Below, one piece after another: positions 1 through 8,110 of a stretch of DNA of 64,000 bases. The position numbers were made by a program, and so were the translations under genes. Positions within the stretch are counted from its first letter, which is position 1, and every line of letters begins with the position of its first letter. The notes beneath the pieces are model-generated. The model was given only the letters and a program-made list of their open reading frames with translations, was not told the origin of the DNA and did no database searches. Source of the DNA: MnTg04 sp964568075 (GTDB taxonomy: Bacteria > Pseudomonadota > Gammaproteobacteria > Steroidobacterales > MnTg04); assembly GCA_964568075.1 (NCBI GenBank), contig CAZMOM010000002.1, positions 62,001-126,000 of the forward strand, given 5' to 3'.

Positions 1-23
1 TCCTGCATCGTTTGAAAGGCTAT

Positions 24-1262
24 TTATGGCCGGGCGCCATCCGGTTTCGGGACCCCACCCTGTTCGTCCACAATAAAACCGGTTTCCGCAGCGTAAATTT
101 CCCGCAGAATATCCCGCCACTCATCGAATTGCGCATCGACGGTACCGGTCAGCTCCACAGTCTGGCCCTCCACATCAACCACCAACGGTGCGACCTGGGC
201 TTCCATGGATTCGCTCAACTCCTTGATCGCCTCGAAATGGAGCTTCGATTCTTTCGATTTATCCAGGCCGCTCTTAATTGCTGTTATGCCACCGATTATG
301 GCGCCGGTCGAGGCGAGCTGGCCTGCCTGGGTATGGGATTTCTGACTGGCTGCGATTCCGCCGATCACCATCAGCCCGCCCGCGAGCAACCGGTTTCTGG
401 CGGATGCCTTAAGTTCTCTAAGCGCCTGCGCCTCTTCGAAGGTATATTTCCGCCACTCCGAATACGGCTGATCCATTTGCCGATACAGCCCCGCGTAATA
501 CTCATCCAGCGTATCGACATACATATATTCACGTTGGCGGATACGCAACATCCTGCCGACCATCGGGTCGTCGGTCGATGGCAAACGTCGTACCCGGTAT
601 TTACCTCTTCGGTTTTCCAGGTAATCGCCAAATACTTCCGGTGACAGATCGCCGGCAAATCGCAATTCTGCAACCCGCCGCACGTTCGTCAACTGATCTT
701 CAGTCATTTTTTGACGTACCGCCAGCAAATCATTGGCGATGGCATGATATAAATCCTGGAACGGGTCGCCACGCGACGGAATATATTCCTTATAGGCGTA
801 CTTACTCGCCTTATCCTGATATCTTTTTTTCAGCCATTGCTGCCCCGTCGCATCAACTGCCTCAATTTCGAGTTTTAGTATCTCTCCATCTGACGAAATA
901 ATTTCGCCAAATACGATCAAGTCCATGCCGGCCGTCACTTTTGGCAGAACACGAACAGCGCCCCAATTCCCGGTGTCCTCAAGAACGCGCTTCACCTGAT
1001 ACGCCATGTACCGGGCTTCGGCCTTGCGAACCTCAGGGAAAATGTTTCGACTGTCTTCCTCGGTCGCCTGCTCGTCCAGATTAGACTCCAGACCAGGATC
1101 GAAGATCACGATACCGACATCCAGCACGGTCGAATCCTGTATCTCCGCTCCCGCCTTGATCAGTCGGGTTGGATTAGCCTTAATTATATTCTGCTGCACA
1201 CAACCGCTGACCAAAAGTACGATCAGTAACACGATCCCTGTGTAAAATTTTGTGTTCTGCAT
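24..1262 (-). CDS. Predicted lipoprotein of unknown function
   Basis: The 412-residue product starts with a hydrophobic signal peptide ending in a lipobox (LVSGC, Cys21), so an acylated envelope lipoprotein is expected. Residues about 45-160 alternate beta-like segments (VGIVIFDPG, MDLIVFGEII, LKLEIEAVDATG) in a pattern seen in CsgG/LPP20-type periplasmic domains; that resemblance is only impressionistic. Residues about 285-330 are hydrophobic and Gly/Ala-rich, possibly a second membrane-associated segment. The ATG overlaps the stop of the upstream Ser/Gln-rich lipoprotein gene by one base (TAATG), which argues for co-transcription and translational coupling. I do not recognise the family. 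The gene is complete within the window. Confidence 0.8.
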   Translation of the reverse strand: MQNTKFYTGIVLLIVLLVSGCVQQNIIKANPTRLIKAGAEIQDSTVLDVGIVIFDPGLESNLDEQATEEDSRNIFPEVRKAEARYMAYQVKRVLEDTGNWGAVRVLPKVTAGMDLIVFGEIISSDGEILKLEIEAVDATGQQWLKKRYQDKASKYAYKEYIPSRGDPFQDLYHAIANDLLAVRQKMTEDQLTNVRRVAELRFAGDLSPEVFGDYLENRRGKYRVRRLPSTDDPMVGRMLRIRQREYMYVDTLDEYYAGLYRQMDQPYSEWRKYTFEEAQALRELKASARNRLLAGGLMVIGGIAASQKSHTQAGQLASTGAIIGGITAIKSGLDKSKESKLHFEAIKELSESMEAQVAPLVVDVEGQTVELTGTVDAQFDEWRDILREIYAAETGFIVDEQGGVPKPDGARP

Positions 1263-2971
1263 TATTGTCCAGTCGCTTTCTTGTACGCCCGGTATTCGTC
1301 CCAGAGTTTATCTCTAAGAACCGGGTCAAGTTCGTTTTCCGCCGCCTCACGCAGCTGTCTCGCGACGATGTCATCATCGCTCCCATCAGGAATATCTTCC
1401 GGTGGCGGGCTGGGCTGGGCATTGCCGCCCTCTTTCCGGATCAATGAGGATTTATCCTGCCCGTTGCTCGCTTCACCCGCGGTTTGCCCCGCCTGCGCAA
1501 TCAGGAGATCGTCTTCGCCCGCAATCGTGTCGCCATCGTCGGAACCGAATCCCCGGTCGTTTCCTTCGTCGCCAAACTCACCGCCACCGATAGCAATTCC
1601 AATTTTTGAACCCCGACCGGCCAGTAACACACCGTCAAGAGTCGCCAGGGAACCGGACAATTGCGCATCCAGAACCACCACCCGGTCCGCTGACGTTCGC
1701 GCGCCGGGAATAACCAATATGACTCCGCTGCCACTAGAAGAACCGTCATCAAGGCCCGGCATTCCCGGCAGACCGAGTCCACCCGGCAGCATGATTCCAC
1801 CCGGCAAGAGTATGCTTCCGGGAACGGTTGTGAGGTCACCGGCGAGAACCATCCTGACGCCTGCATTCTGTCCGTTTGCCTGGTCAGCGTCGGTGTCCAC
1901 TGAGCGCATCCCCTCGTTTATTGCATTCATGACCTGCGCCAGACCTTGTAATGCGGCAAGCCTGACCTGCAATTCTTCTCCCGGTGAACCTTCACTCGAC
2001 TCATCGGCGTCGGAACCCTGCTGCGGTTTCGAACCGCTTTCTAATTCTGCCGTTTCACCGCTTTGCGTTTTGGCTGCGCCGCTGGCCAAAGCCGCGCTGG
2101 CTTTTTCGACTTCCGCCGCAACCTCGACCAAAGCTTCGCCGACCGCTATCCTCAGTGCCTCCTGGTATTCCGGGCTGCCCATGTCCGGCAGGTCCCCTGC
2201 CCGATTGTCCGCATCAGCATCGGCTGATCGGACCGAATTCATTTGCGACTCTGCAACCGCGTCGATCAAGTCCTGAAGCGTCTGCCGCGCCCGCGCCATG
2301 GCCTGGTCAGCGCTCTGCAGATCGGCCGCGGACGCAGCATCGGTCTGCTTTGCCGACTGGCCACCGGCGTTCCCGCTACTGCTGTCGGCTACCTGAGTCT
2401 CGTCGCTGGAGACAGAATCGCCCTGGGCACTCTCCGTCTTTTCCTGGTCATTCTGCTGGTCGGCGTCGGCGACCGCCTGGTCGGCTGCCTTCTGCTCGTC
2501 TTCGTCGTCTTCCTCCTCGTTCGAACTGGCCGCCGCCTCCGACTCGCTTAATTCCGGTTCTTGCTGCTCATCGGTAGCCTCGGCAACGGCTTCGGCCGCT
2601 TCATCCAGCGCCTCATTGGCAGCTTGTATCGCCTCGTCCGCAGCCTGCATGGCCTCGTCTCCGGACGCTGATTCAGATTCGTCGCTGCTGCTGTCGGCCG
2701 CGGCACTGCTCGCCGCTGCTGACGAGCTGCTTTGCTGACTGTATTCGGGACTGGAGGACGCGCTGCTCGATGAACTCTCCTGGCTTTGCGTCTGCAACTC
2801 GGCCATGCTCTGACTCGCCGACGAAGTCTGCGTCTGGCTTTGACTTTGTGACTGCGACTGGCTTTGCGAAGACGATTCGGATTGCTGCTGCGGTGGCGTC
2901 ACACAGCCGGCGATCAGGAAAACGCAAACAACCGGTATCCATCTGTGAATTCTGATATTTGTAGTCATCAT
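1262..2971 (-). CDS. Low-complexity Ser/Gln/acidic-rich lipoprotein
   Basis: I chose the ATG at 2971 because it follows an AAAGGCAGG ribosome-binding site and gives a normal lipoprotein signal with lipobox FLIAGC (Cys23); the open frame extends further upstream without such signals. Residues about 24-100 are an S/Q tract with serial SQ dipeptides, and about 100-330 are an Ala/Asp/Glu/Ser-rich, probably disordered or helical stretch. A Gly/Pro/Leu segment with repeated LPGG-like units follows near 390-410. The C-terminal 40 residues (DDDIVARQLREAAENELDP onward, ending WDEYRAYKKATGQ) look like a conserved small domain. It is probably a surface or periplasmic lipoprotein, with long antisense open frames that are composition artefacts. 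No function is assigned. Confidence 0.75.
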   Translation of the reverse strand: MMTTNIRIHRWIPVVCVFLIAGCVTPPQQQSESSSQSQSQSQSQSQTQTSSASQSMAELQTQSQESSSSSASSSPEYSQQSSSSAAASSAAADSSSDESESASGDEAMQAADEAIQAANEALDEAAEAVAEATDEQQEPELSESEAAASSNEEEDDEDEQKAADQAVADADQQNDQEKTESAQGDSVSSDETQVADSSSGNAGGQSAKQTDAASAADLQSADQAMARARQTLQDLIDAVAESQMNSVRSADADADNRAGDLPDMGSPEYQEALRIAVGEALVEVAAEVEKASAALASGAAKTQSGETAELESGSKPQQGSDADESSEGSPGEELQVRLAALQGLAQVMNAINEGMRSVDTDADQANGQNAGVRMVLAGDLTTVPGSILLPGGIMLPGGLGLPGMPGLDDGSSSGSGVILVIPGARTSADRVVVLDAQLSGSLATLDGVLLAGRGSKIGIAIGGGEFGDEGNDRGFGSDDGDTIAGEDDLLIAQAGQTAGEASNGQDKSSLIRKEGGNAQPSPPPEDIPDGSDDDIVARQLREAAENELDPVLRDKLWDEYRAYKKATGQ

Positions 2972-3125
2972 GAAACCTGCCTTTGGCTTTTTTTGGTGAG
3001 CCAGATCGAGCGAACCTACCGCAATTAATCGCGGTCCAAGGATACTCGCCCGCTCCTCGTGGTCACAACCATTCATTCGTGGCTGTTTTGGGGCACTCCC
3101 TTGATTAGACTGGCAATCCGGTTAA

Positions 3126-3149
3126 AGTTCTGCTATCCGGGGCGGAACT
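3126..3149. repeat. Imperfect inverted repeat in the divergent intergenic region
   Basis: AGTTCTGC and GCGGAACT face each other across 8 bases; 7 of 8 positions pair perfectly and the eighth makes a G-U pair in RNA. It lies between two divergently transcribed lipoprotein genes, where an operator or a leader hairpin could sit. No T-run follows, so it is not a convincing terminator. Its function is unproven. Confidence 0.35.
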
Positions 3150-3200
3150 ATTATCGCTCCTACCGCTCGTAACTGAACAGATACTGGAAGAAACGTATTG

Positions 3201-3911
3201 ATGCATAACAACTCCGGGCCGTCGAGAAGTTTCGCTTATAACTATATGTTTTTTAAACATATTTATTTTTCCTCGTTTTTTCGGTGCGTCTTTCTGGCGA
3301 TCGCCGGCACCTGCCTTGCCGGCTGCGTAAACATAATTAGCGCCGTGGGTAGCTTTCCTGTGCCGCCTGGCGAAAAAATGCCGTTGACCATCGCCCTGTA
3401 TTTCGCCGAAGAATTCAGAAATTATGCGCCTGTCGAAGATCTATACCAAAAAAACGACTGGCAGGTAAATCTGGGAATAGCGAGTACCCAAATGTTTAGC
3501 CAGGTATTTAGCAACATCAGCCGCGACACCGTTATCCTGGATAAAAAGCCAGGCAGTGATTCTCAGGTCGCGGCGGATCTCATCGTCGTCCCGTCAATAA
3601 CCGATTTCGGACTGCTCGACCCGGCGGTGACTCCACTCGACTTTTTTTCCATGTCCTTCAAGTACAGGGTTGATATATTCACACCCGATGGGGCGTTGCT
3701 GGACGAATGGACTTTCAACGCTTATGGCAAGACAGCGTCCCGCGTATTTGGCGATAAGGAGTCAGTCAGACAAGCGCTGTTAATTGCCCTGCGCGATGCT
3801 GCCGCTTCTCTGACACTCGATTTTTCGCGCCAGCCCGGGGTAAGGGGATTGCTCATGAAAACGAAATCGAAAACCATTGCCGAGGCAAATCAGGATGTCG
3901 CAAACAATTAA
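3201..3911 (+). CDS. Predicted lipoprotein of unknown function
   Basis: The product is about 236 residues. An ATG at 3201 preceded by GGAAG is the likely start; a TTG one codon earlier is also open, and a shorter start at the Met before FFKHIYF is possible. A long hydrophobic stretch ends in lipobox CLAGC (about Cys42), so the signal peptide is unusually long unless the later start is used. The mature part contains an alpha/beta domain with LIVVPSITDFGLLD and YRVDIFTPDGALLDEW segments, a layout common in small periplasmic lipoproteins that report on or scaffold envelope complexes. It is the first gene of a two-gene unit; its 3' end overlaps the next lipoprotein gene by 17 bases. I do not recognise the family. 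Confidence 0.75.
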   Translation: MHNNSGPSRSFAYNYMFFKHIYFSSFFRCVFLAIAGTCLAGCVNIISAVGSFPVPPGEKMPLTIALYFAEEFRNYAPVEDLYQKNDWQVNLGIASTQMFSQVFSNISRDTVILDKKPGSDSQVAADLIVVPSITDFGLLDPAVTPLDFFSMSFKYRVDIFTPDGALLDEWTFNAYGKTASRVFGDKESVRQALLIALRDAAASLTLDFSRQPGVRGLLMKTKSKTIAEANQDVANN

Positions 3912-4608
3912 ATATCCGAAAAACAGTTCCGCAGTAAGAATCCGGCTGGGGGCGGCACTGTTGCTTTTCGCGGTCGCGCTCGGCGGTTGCGTCAACTCGC
4001 AAGTCGAGGAATTTCGCCACCTGTCTGGCACGCAGCCCATCGAAGCTATTCAGGAATACGAATCAGTCGTCGTTTTAACGCGAAGGACCCATACGGGAAA
4101 AGAAACAGAGGAATCTTTTACCAATTGTGTGTCCGATAAATTAAAATCCGGTAAACGGTCGTTGCGGGTAACTGATCAAGCTCGTTTTGTCGATCTGATG
4201 TTTCCGTATTTCGAACCGAGGCTTGCTCCGAACAACCTCTACGAATTGCCAACTTTACTGGCTCGACCGGGTGTCCTGGATCGAATGAACGATATCGGTG
4301 TTCGATATATGATCTGGATCGATGGAAGTACGCAGAGCCTGGACCAGGGCGGTACGATGACCTGCGCATTGAGTCCTGCCGGCGCCGGGTGCCTGGGCTT
4401 CACCTGGCGGGAAAAAGAGTCCAGTTACGAAGCATCCATCTGGGATCTGAAAACCCAGGAAATCAAAGGCACGATCAGTGCCGATGCCAAAGGCACGTCC
4501 TTTATGCCCGCGCTGATCATTCCCATCCCAATGATAGCTCGAACTGCGAAGGCCGCCTGCAACGGCCTGGCAAGCCAGATTCATGCCTTTCTGACGGAGC
4601 AGGGATAG
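3895..4608 (+). CDS. Predicted lipoprotein of unknown function
   Basis: The ATG at 3895 is preferred over the upstream TTG at 3877 because it has a GAGG ribosome-binding site about 9 bases ahead and gives a compact signal peptide ending in lipobox ALGGC (Cys32). The 237-residue product has a mature domain with alternating strands and helices (YESVVVLTRR, VRYMIWIDGS, YEASIWDLKTQ) and two internal Cys residues, which could form a disulphide in the periplasm. Its start lies inside the end of the preceding lipoprotein gene, so the two are probably translated from one message. It converges with the TonB-domain repeat protein gene, leaving 12 bases between stops. I do not recognise the family. Confidence 0.75.
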   Translation: MSQTIKYPKNSSAVRIRLGAALLLFAVALGGCVNSQVEEFRHLSGTQPIEAIQEYESVVVLTRRTHTGKETEESFTNCVSDKLKSGKRSLRVTDQARFVDLMFPYFEPRLAPNNLYELPTLLARPGVLDRMNDIGVRYMIWIDGSTQSLDQGGTMTCALSPAGAGCLGFTWREKESSYEASIWDLKTQEIKGTISADAKGTSFMPALIIPIPMIARTAKAACNGLASQIHAFLTEQG

Positions 4609-4620
4609 GTCGCCGGATAA

Positions 4621-6165
4621 TCAGTTTACCGGGGAAACGGTGTCGGAAAATTCTTCCCGGAACAGTTCCGGCGTTGCGACCGGCTTCCCATCGATAAATC
4701 GAGGCCGATAAATAGAGCGACGAACCTCTTTTCTGAACTGCGTGAGCATCGAGGCCGGCGCAGTCGACTGAGTGACTTCCACATTATCGACATGACCGTT
4801 GGACATGACCACAAAAGACGCCTCCGCGAACGTGCCGTCGTATTTGGTATATCGCCCTGCTGCATTGATCCTTGGCCTGGGCTTTATATACCGCAGTCGT
4901 TTTGGCCGGCCAAAAAACAGGTCGGCTAACTCAAGCGAATTGGTTTCCGCCTCAATGATTTCCAGGGCTTTCTGATAGGTCTCGATGCCCAGGTCCGTTT
5001 TTCCTATCTTCAAGTACAGATCACCCAGTCGGATATGAACCCTCATCCTTTCGGCCGCTGTGACCGTATCCTCGTGCATGTCAACGATCCGTAAGGCTCG
5101 CATGAGCGCTTCCAAAGCCTGATTCGTCGTTGCGCCCTGCACTCTGTCCGGTCCAATCCGTCGATTCGCAGTCTGTCTTGAGATAAAGGCCGGATCAATT
5201 CTGGGATCGTAAAACCCCGTGGCTGATAAGGTCGCCGCTTCGTTCATGCGTCGTTGTCGAACTTCGCGTACCTGTTGTTCAAATTGTCGAACCGACGCCA
5301 CCCCAAGCAAAAGATCGATAAGCGCGATATCGTTTTCGCCCAGACTGTTTTCGGTGACGTGTATGGCTGCAAAGTAAAGGTTCTTGGCGTCGTCAAGCAT
5401 GCGGACGCTGGCCTTGAACCTGGCCAGCCTGACCATCGAAGGAACCGCCAATACCGAATTCCTGCCATAACGATGGATATCGACATTATTTAGAAGCTCT
5501 TGTGCTTTGTTCGCACTATCCAGATCGCGCCCTGCCAGGTGGCTGACCGTCATCAGTTCCAACGCTGCAGCTTGGTCGGGGCTATACACGCCATCGTGGC
5601 GATGGCTGATATGCTGGGAGCGAAAAAACAAGTTTATGGCTTCGTCGTGATTACCGGCATTTTGCAAAGTCCTGCCCCAGCCGTTAATCACTTCGACCAG
5701 ACGGGCATCATAAATTCCGCCGTCTCTTTCAATCAGGTCGGTCGCGCGTCGGTAGTTCCCGAGTGCCTCCGCCTCATTACCAGTTAGCGCCTGGATTGAC
5801 GCCAGGTTGGCTATTGGCCTGATCAGTGCCGGGTCGAAAGGATTCTCGGGATCGCCAGCCCGTTCAATCCCCATCCGGGCCAGCGCCAAAGCATCCGGGT
5901 GACGCTTCGCCAACAACATTTTCTGCGACTCTTCGATCAGCTGATCGCTGGCCAGATCACCCGGAATAATCAGTGGCGCCGGTTCCGTGTCAGTCTCGCC
6001 CGATGCCGGAAAATCGTCCGTTGATGACTGAACCAATGAAAGGTCATCGGCTCCCGTTGCGGCATTTTCAGAAGGATCGGCGGTCCGCCCCGTCTCAGGC
6101 AGATTTTGCGCAAACACAGCCAGCGGGGAAAAAAGAACAGCCAGAAAAAATAAATTGCGCGGCAT
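4621..6165 (-). CDS. Secreted TPR-like protein with TonB-type C-terminal domain
   Basis: The 514-residue product has a Sec signal peptide (hydrophobic core to about residue 19, AVFA then Q) and an acidic, Asp/Glu/Thr-rich linker. From about 80 to 415 there are helical repeats of tetratricopeptide character (for example ALALARMGIERAGD, ALGNYRRATDLIERD, GIETYQKALEIIEAE). Residues about 437-514 match the TonB C-terminal fold: YTKYDGTFAEASFVVMSNGHVDNVEV, then a helix, then RSIYRPRFIDGKP. Family knowledge suggests a protein-protein contact in the periplasm rather than energy transduction, because there is no ExbBD-binding transmembrane anchor. The partner is unknown. It sits among lipoprotein and protease genes. 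Confidence 0.8.
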   Translation of the reverse strand: MPRNLFFLAVLFSPLAVFAQNLPETGRTADPSENAATGADDLSLVQSSTDDFPASGETDTEPAPLIIPGDLASDQLIEESQKMLLAKRHPDALALARMGIERAGDPENPFDPALIRPIANLASIQALTGNEAEALGNYRRATDLIERDGGIYDARLVEVINGWGRTLQNAGNHDEAINLFFRSQHISHRHDGVYSPDQAAALELMTVSHLAGRDLDSANKAQELLNNVDIHRYGRNSVLAVPSMVRLARFKASVRMLDDAKNLYFAAIHVTENSLGENDIALIDLLLGVASVRQFEQQVREVRQRRMNEAATLSATGFYDPRIDPAFISRQTANRRIGPDRVQGATTNQALEALMRALRIVDMHEDTVTAAERMRVHIRLGDLYLKIGKTDLGIETYQKALEIIEAETNSLELADLFFGRPKRLRYIKPRPRINAAGRYTKYDGTFAEASFVVMSNGHVDNVEVTQSTAPASMLTQFRKEVRRSIYRPRFIDGKPVATPELFREEFSDTVSPVN

Positions 6166-6555
6166 TTTAGACAGTGAATATCCCTTTTGTAGAATCAGCC
6201 CAACCTGGCGGGTCGTCGGACGTGCGTTTGTCTAAAGTGACCCACAGTTATTGGTAAAAGTTCAGCTTGTCTTGTGTTGCGTCGCGCCATGTTCCCTCTG
6301 TCGGGATCAGCCGCAGTCGCTCTCCAATCGGTTGTACACCACGAGTGCCGGCCGCTGCAAGAGCAGCGAGTCGAAGCCTTTTGCGCCGGATGATGCCATA
6401 GTGCCCGGACATCGGGGTGCCGCGCACATCGAGCAAAAACTTGAAGGGCGGACCGGTCCAGGTATAGATTTGGAGCGTTGCCGATCCGAGCGTTCGGCGT
6501 TCGCTTGCGCAACTGATCGGACCCCATGCTGTCAAAACCACTGGAGATATCAGCC
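6166..6555. other. 390-base gap with only a doubtful Tat-like frame
   Basis: This interval separates two divergent genes. The only notable frame runs on the minus strand from a GTG at 6619 to a stop at 6248. It encodes SRRNFLAWLISPVVL followed by TAWGPISCA, which resembles a twin-arginine lipoprotein signal. The frame has no ribosome-binding site and would overlap the start of the metalloprotease gene, so it is not called as a gene. I see no other gene, hairpin or convincing promoter here. Confidence 0.4.
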
Positions 6556-8049
6556 ATGCCAGAAAATTACGCCGGGATTGGATGCGCGTACACGTTGCGC
6601 CCAATGCTCTGCCTTGCACTCGTCGGGCTTTTGCTGACTTCCTGCGCGTCGAACCCCACCGGCGGCACTGATTTCGTCCTGATGTCCGAAGAGAAAGAAC
6701 TGCAGATCGGTGCCGAAATGCATCCGCAGATCATTAGACAATATGGCGTTTACCGAGATCAGAATTTGCAGGGCTATGTCAACCGGATCGGTCAAAAACT
6801 GGCGGCAGTGAGCCACAGGCCAGAGCTCACCTATCATTTTACCGTGCTTGATGACGACACGGTCAACGCCTTCGCGACGCCTGGTGGATACATTTATATC
6901 ACGCGAGGAATAATGGCCTATCTCGGTTCCGAAGCGGAGCTGGCTGCAATCATCGGCCATGAAATCGCTCATGTCACCGCACGGCACGCGGTACAGCAAC
7001 ATGGGAAGTCATCTATTCTCAGAGTGCTGAGTACTGTGGTTGGATTGGCAACACCTTTTCAGACCGGCGGTGTTTTGACCGACTATGTCGGTGGCGCATT
7101 GTTAAGTGGCTTTGGCAGAAAAGCGGAACTTGAAGCGGATGAACTGGGAGCGGAATACATAGCGAAGGCCGGGTATCAGCCGGAGTCTTTGCTGAAGACC
7201 CTCGGTGTGATGAAGCAATTAGAGTTGTTCGAACTGGAACAGGCGAAGCAGGAAGGGCGTGAGGCGCAGGTTTACCACGGGATTTTCGCCACTCATCCTG
7301 ACCACGACACACGGTTGCAGGAGGTTGTCAGGTCCGCGGACAAACTGCAGGTGCGCTCGGACGCGATAGTTAAATCCGAGGTTTATCTGCGCCAGATCAG
7401 GGGCCTGGCGTATGGCGATTCAAGCGCCAACCGGGTCATCCGGGACAACCGCTTTTATGACCGGACGCTGGGAATAAAGGTTGCGTTTCCCGATGGCTGG
7501 GTAGTCAGAAATTTGAAGAATAGAGTTATTGCGACTTCGGAAAACGGCGATGCCACGTTGTATTTTAGTTCGATCCGTATTGGTGATAATCCCGTTCCAA
7601 AAACCATTCTTCGGCAAAAAATGGGTGCGAAAAATACTCGCGACACCCGTAACATTACGATTGACGGGTTGCGGTCCTATCTCGCTATATCCGATTTTAC
7701 AGAATCCCTTTACGGGAAACGGCCAGTTCGCTATGCGCTTATCATGGATGGGCGAAGAAAAATAGGGTACATATTTGCCGGGGCCGGCCGCAACGACCGG
7801 CACAATATTTCTGCCGATGCTGATTTTATCAAGACCATTTTTAGTTTTGACCGCATGACAAGAGATGACTATCGACTGGCCAGAGTTCCGGTAATCGGCC
7901 TCCTGCGAGCGGATGGCGTCGCCGGGTACGCCGCAATTTCGGAAGACTCCCCTTTGCAGTCGCATGCCGAGGATCAGATTCGCTTACTCAATCGCGCTTA
8001 TCCAACCGGTGAGCCCGAGGCAGGCAGTATTATCAAAGTTGTTGAATGA
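6556..8049 (+). CDS. M48 family metalloprotease, lipoprotein
   Basis: The start at 6556 has GGAG ten bases upstream; a frame-compatible ATG at 6604 would also retain the signal. A lipobox (LLLTSC, Cys30) anchors the 497-residue protein in the envelope. The zinc site is HEIAH at 135-139 with a downstream ELEAD motif at 191-195 for the third ligand, as in BepA-like M48 enzymes that cut misassembled outer-membrane proteins. NAFATPGGYIYITRG before it is also characteristic. Residues about 310-440 form an extra domain (FPDGWVV onward). The last 50 residues end in a LysM-like FRLLN/VKIV-type pattern (IRLLNRAY then GSIIKVVE). The HtrA-like gene follows 61 bases later. Confidence 0.9.
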   Translation: MPENYAGIGCAYTLRPMLCLALVGLLLTSCASNPTGGTDFVLMSEEKELQIGAEMHPQIIRQYGVYRDQNLQGYVNRIGQKLAAVSHRPELTYHFTVLDDDTVNAFATPGGYIYITRGIMAYLGSEAELAAIIGHEIAHVTARHAVQQHGKSSILRVLSTVVGLATPFQTGGVLTDYVGGALLSGFGRKAELEADELGAEYIAKAGYQPESLLKTLGVMKQLELFELEQAKQEGREAQVYHGIFATHPDHDTRLQEVVRSADKLQVRSDAIVKSEVYLRQIRGLAYGDSSANRVIRDNRFYDRTLGIKVAFPDGWVVRNLKNRVIATSENGDATLYFSSIRIGDNPVPKTILRQKMGAKNTRDTRNITIDGLRSYLAISDFTESLYGKRPVRYALIMDGRRKIGYIFAGAGRNDRHNISADADFIKTIFSFDRMTRDDYRLARVPVIGLLRADGVAGYAAISEDSPLQSHAEDQIRLLNRAYPTGEPEAGSIIKVVE

Positions 8050-8110
8050 ATTGGCCGGTTGCCAAACTCTCCCATTCAGTCAAATCCGATCACTTTATCA
8101 GGGTCAAATA

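Noticed and set aside
1281..2577. Long plus-strand open frames (331 and 197 residues) opposite the Ser/Gln-rich lipoprotein gene
   Set aside because: They are Pro/Ser/Arg-rich shadows produced by the biased composition of the real gene, with no ribosome-binding site or protein-like pattern.
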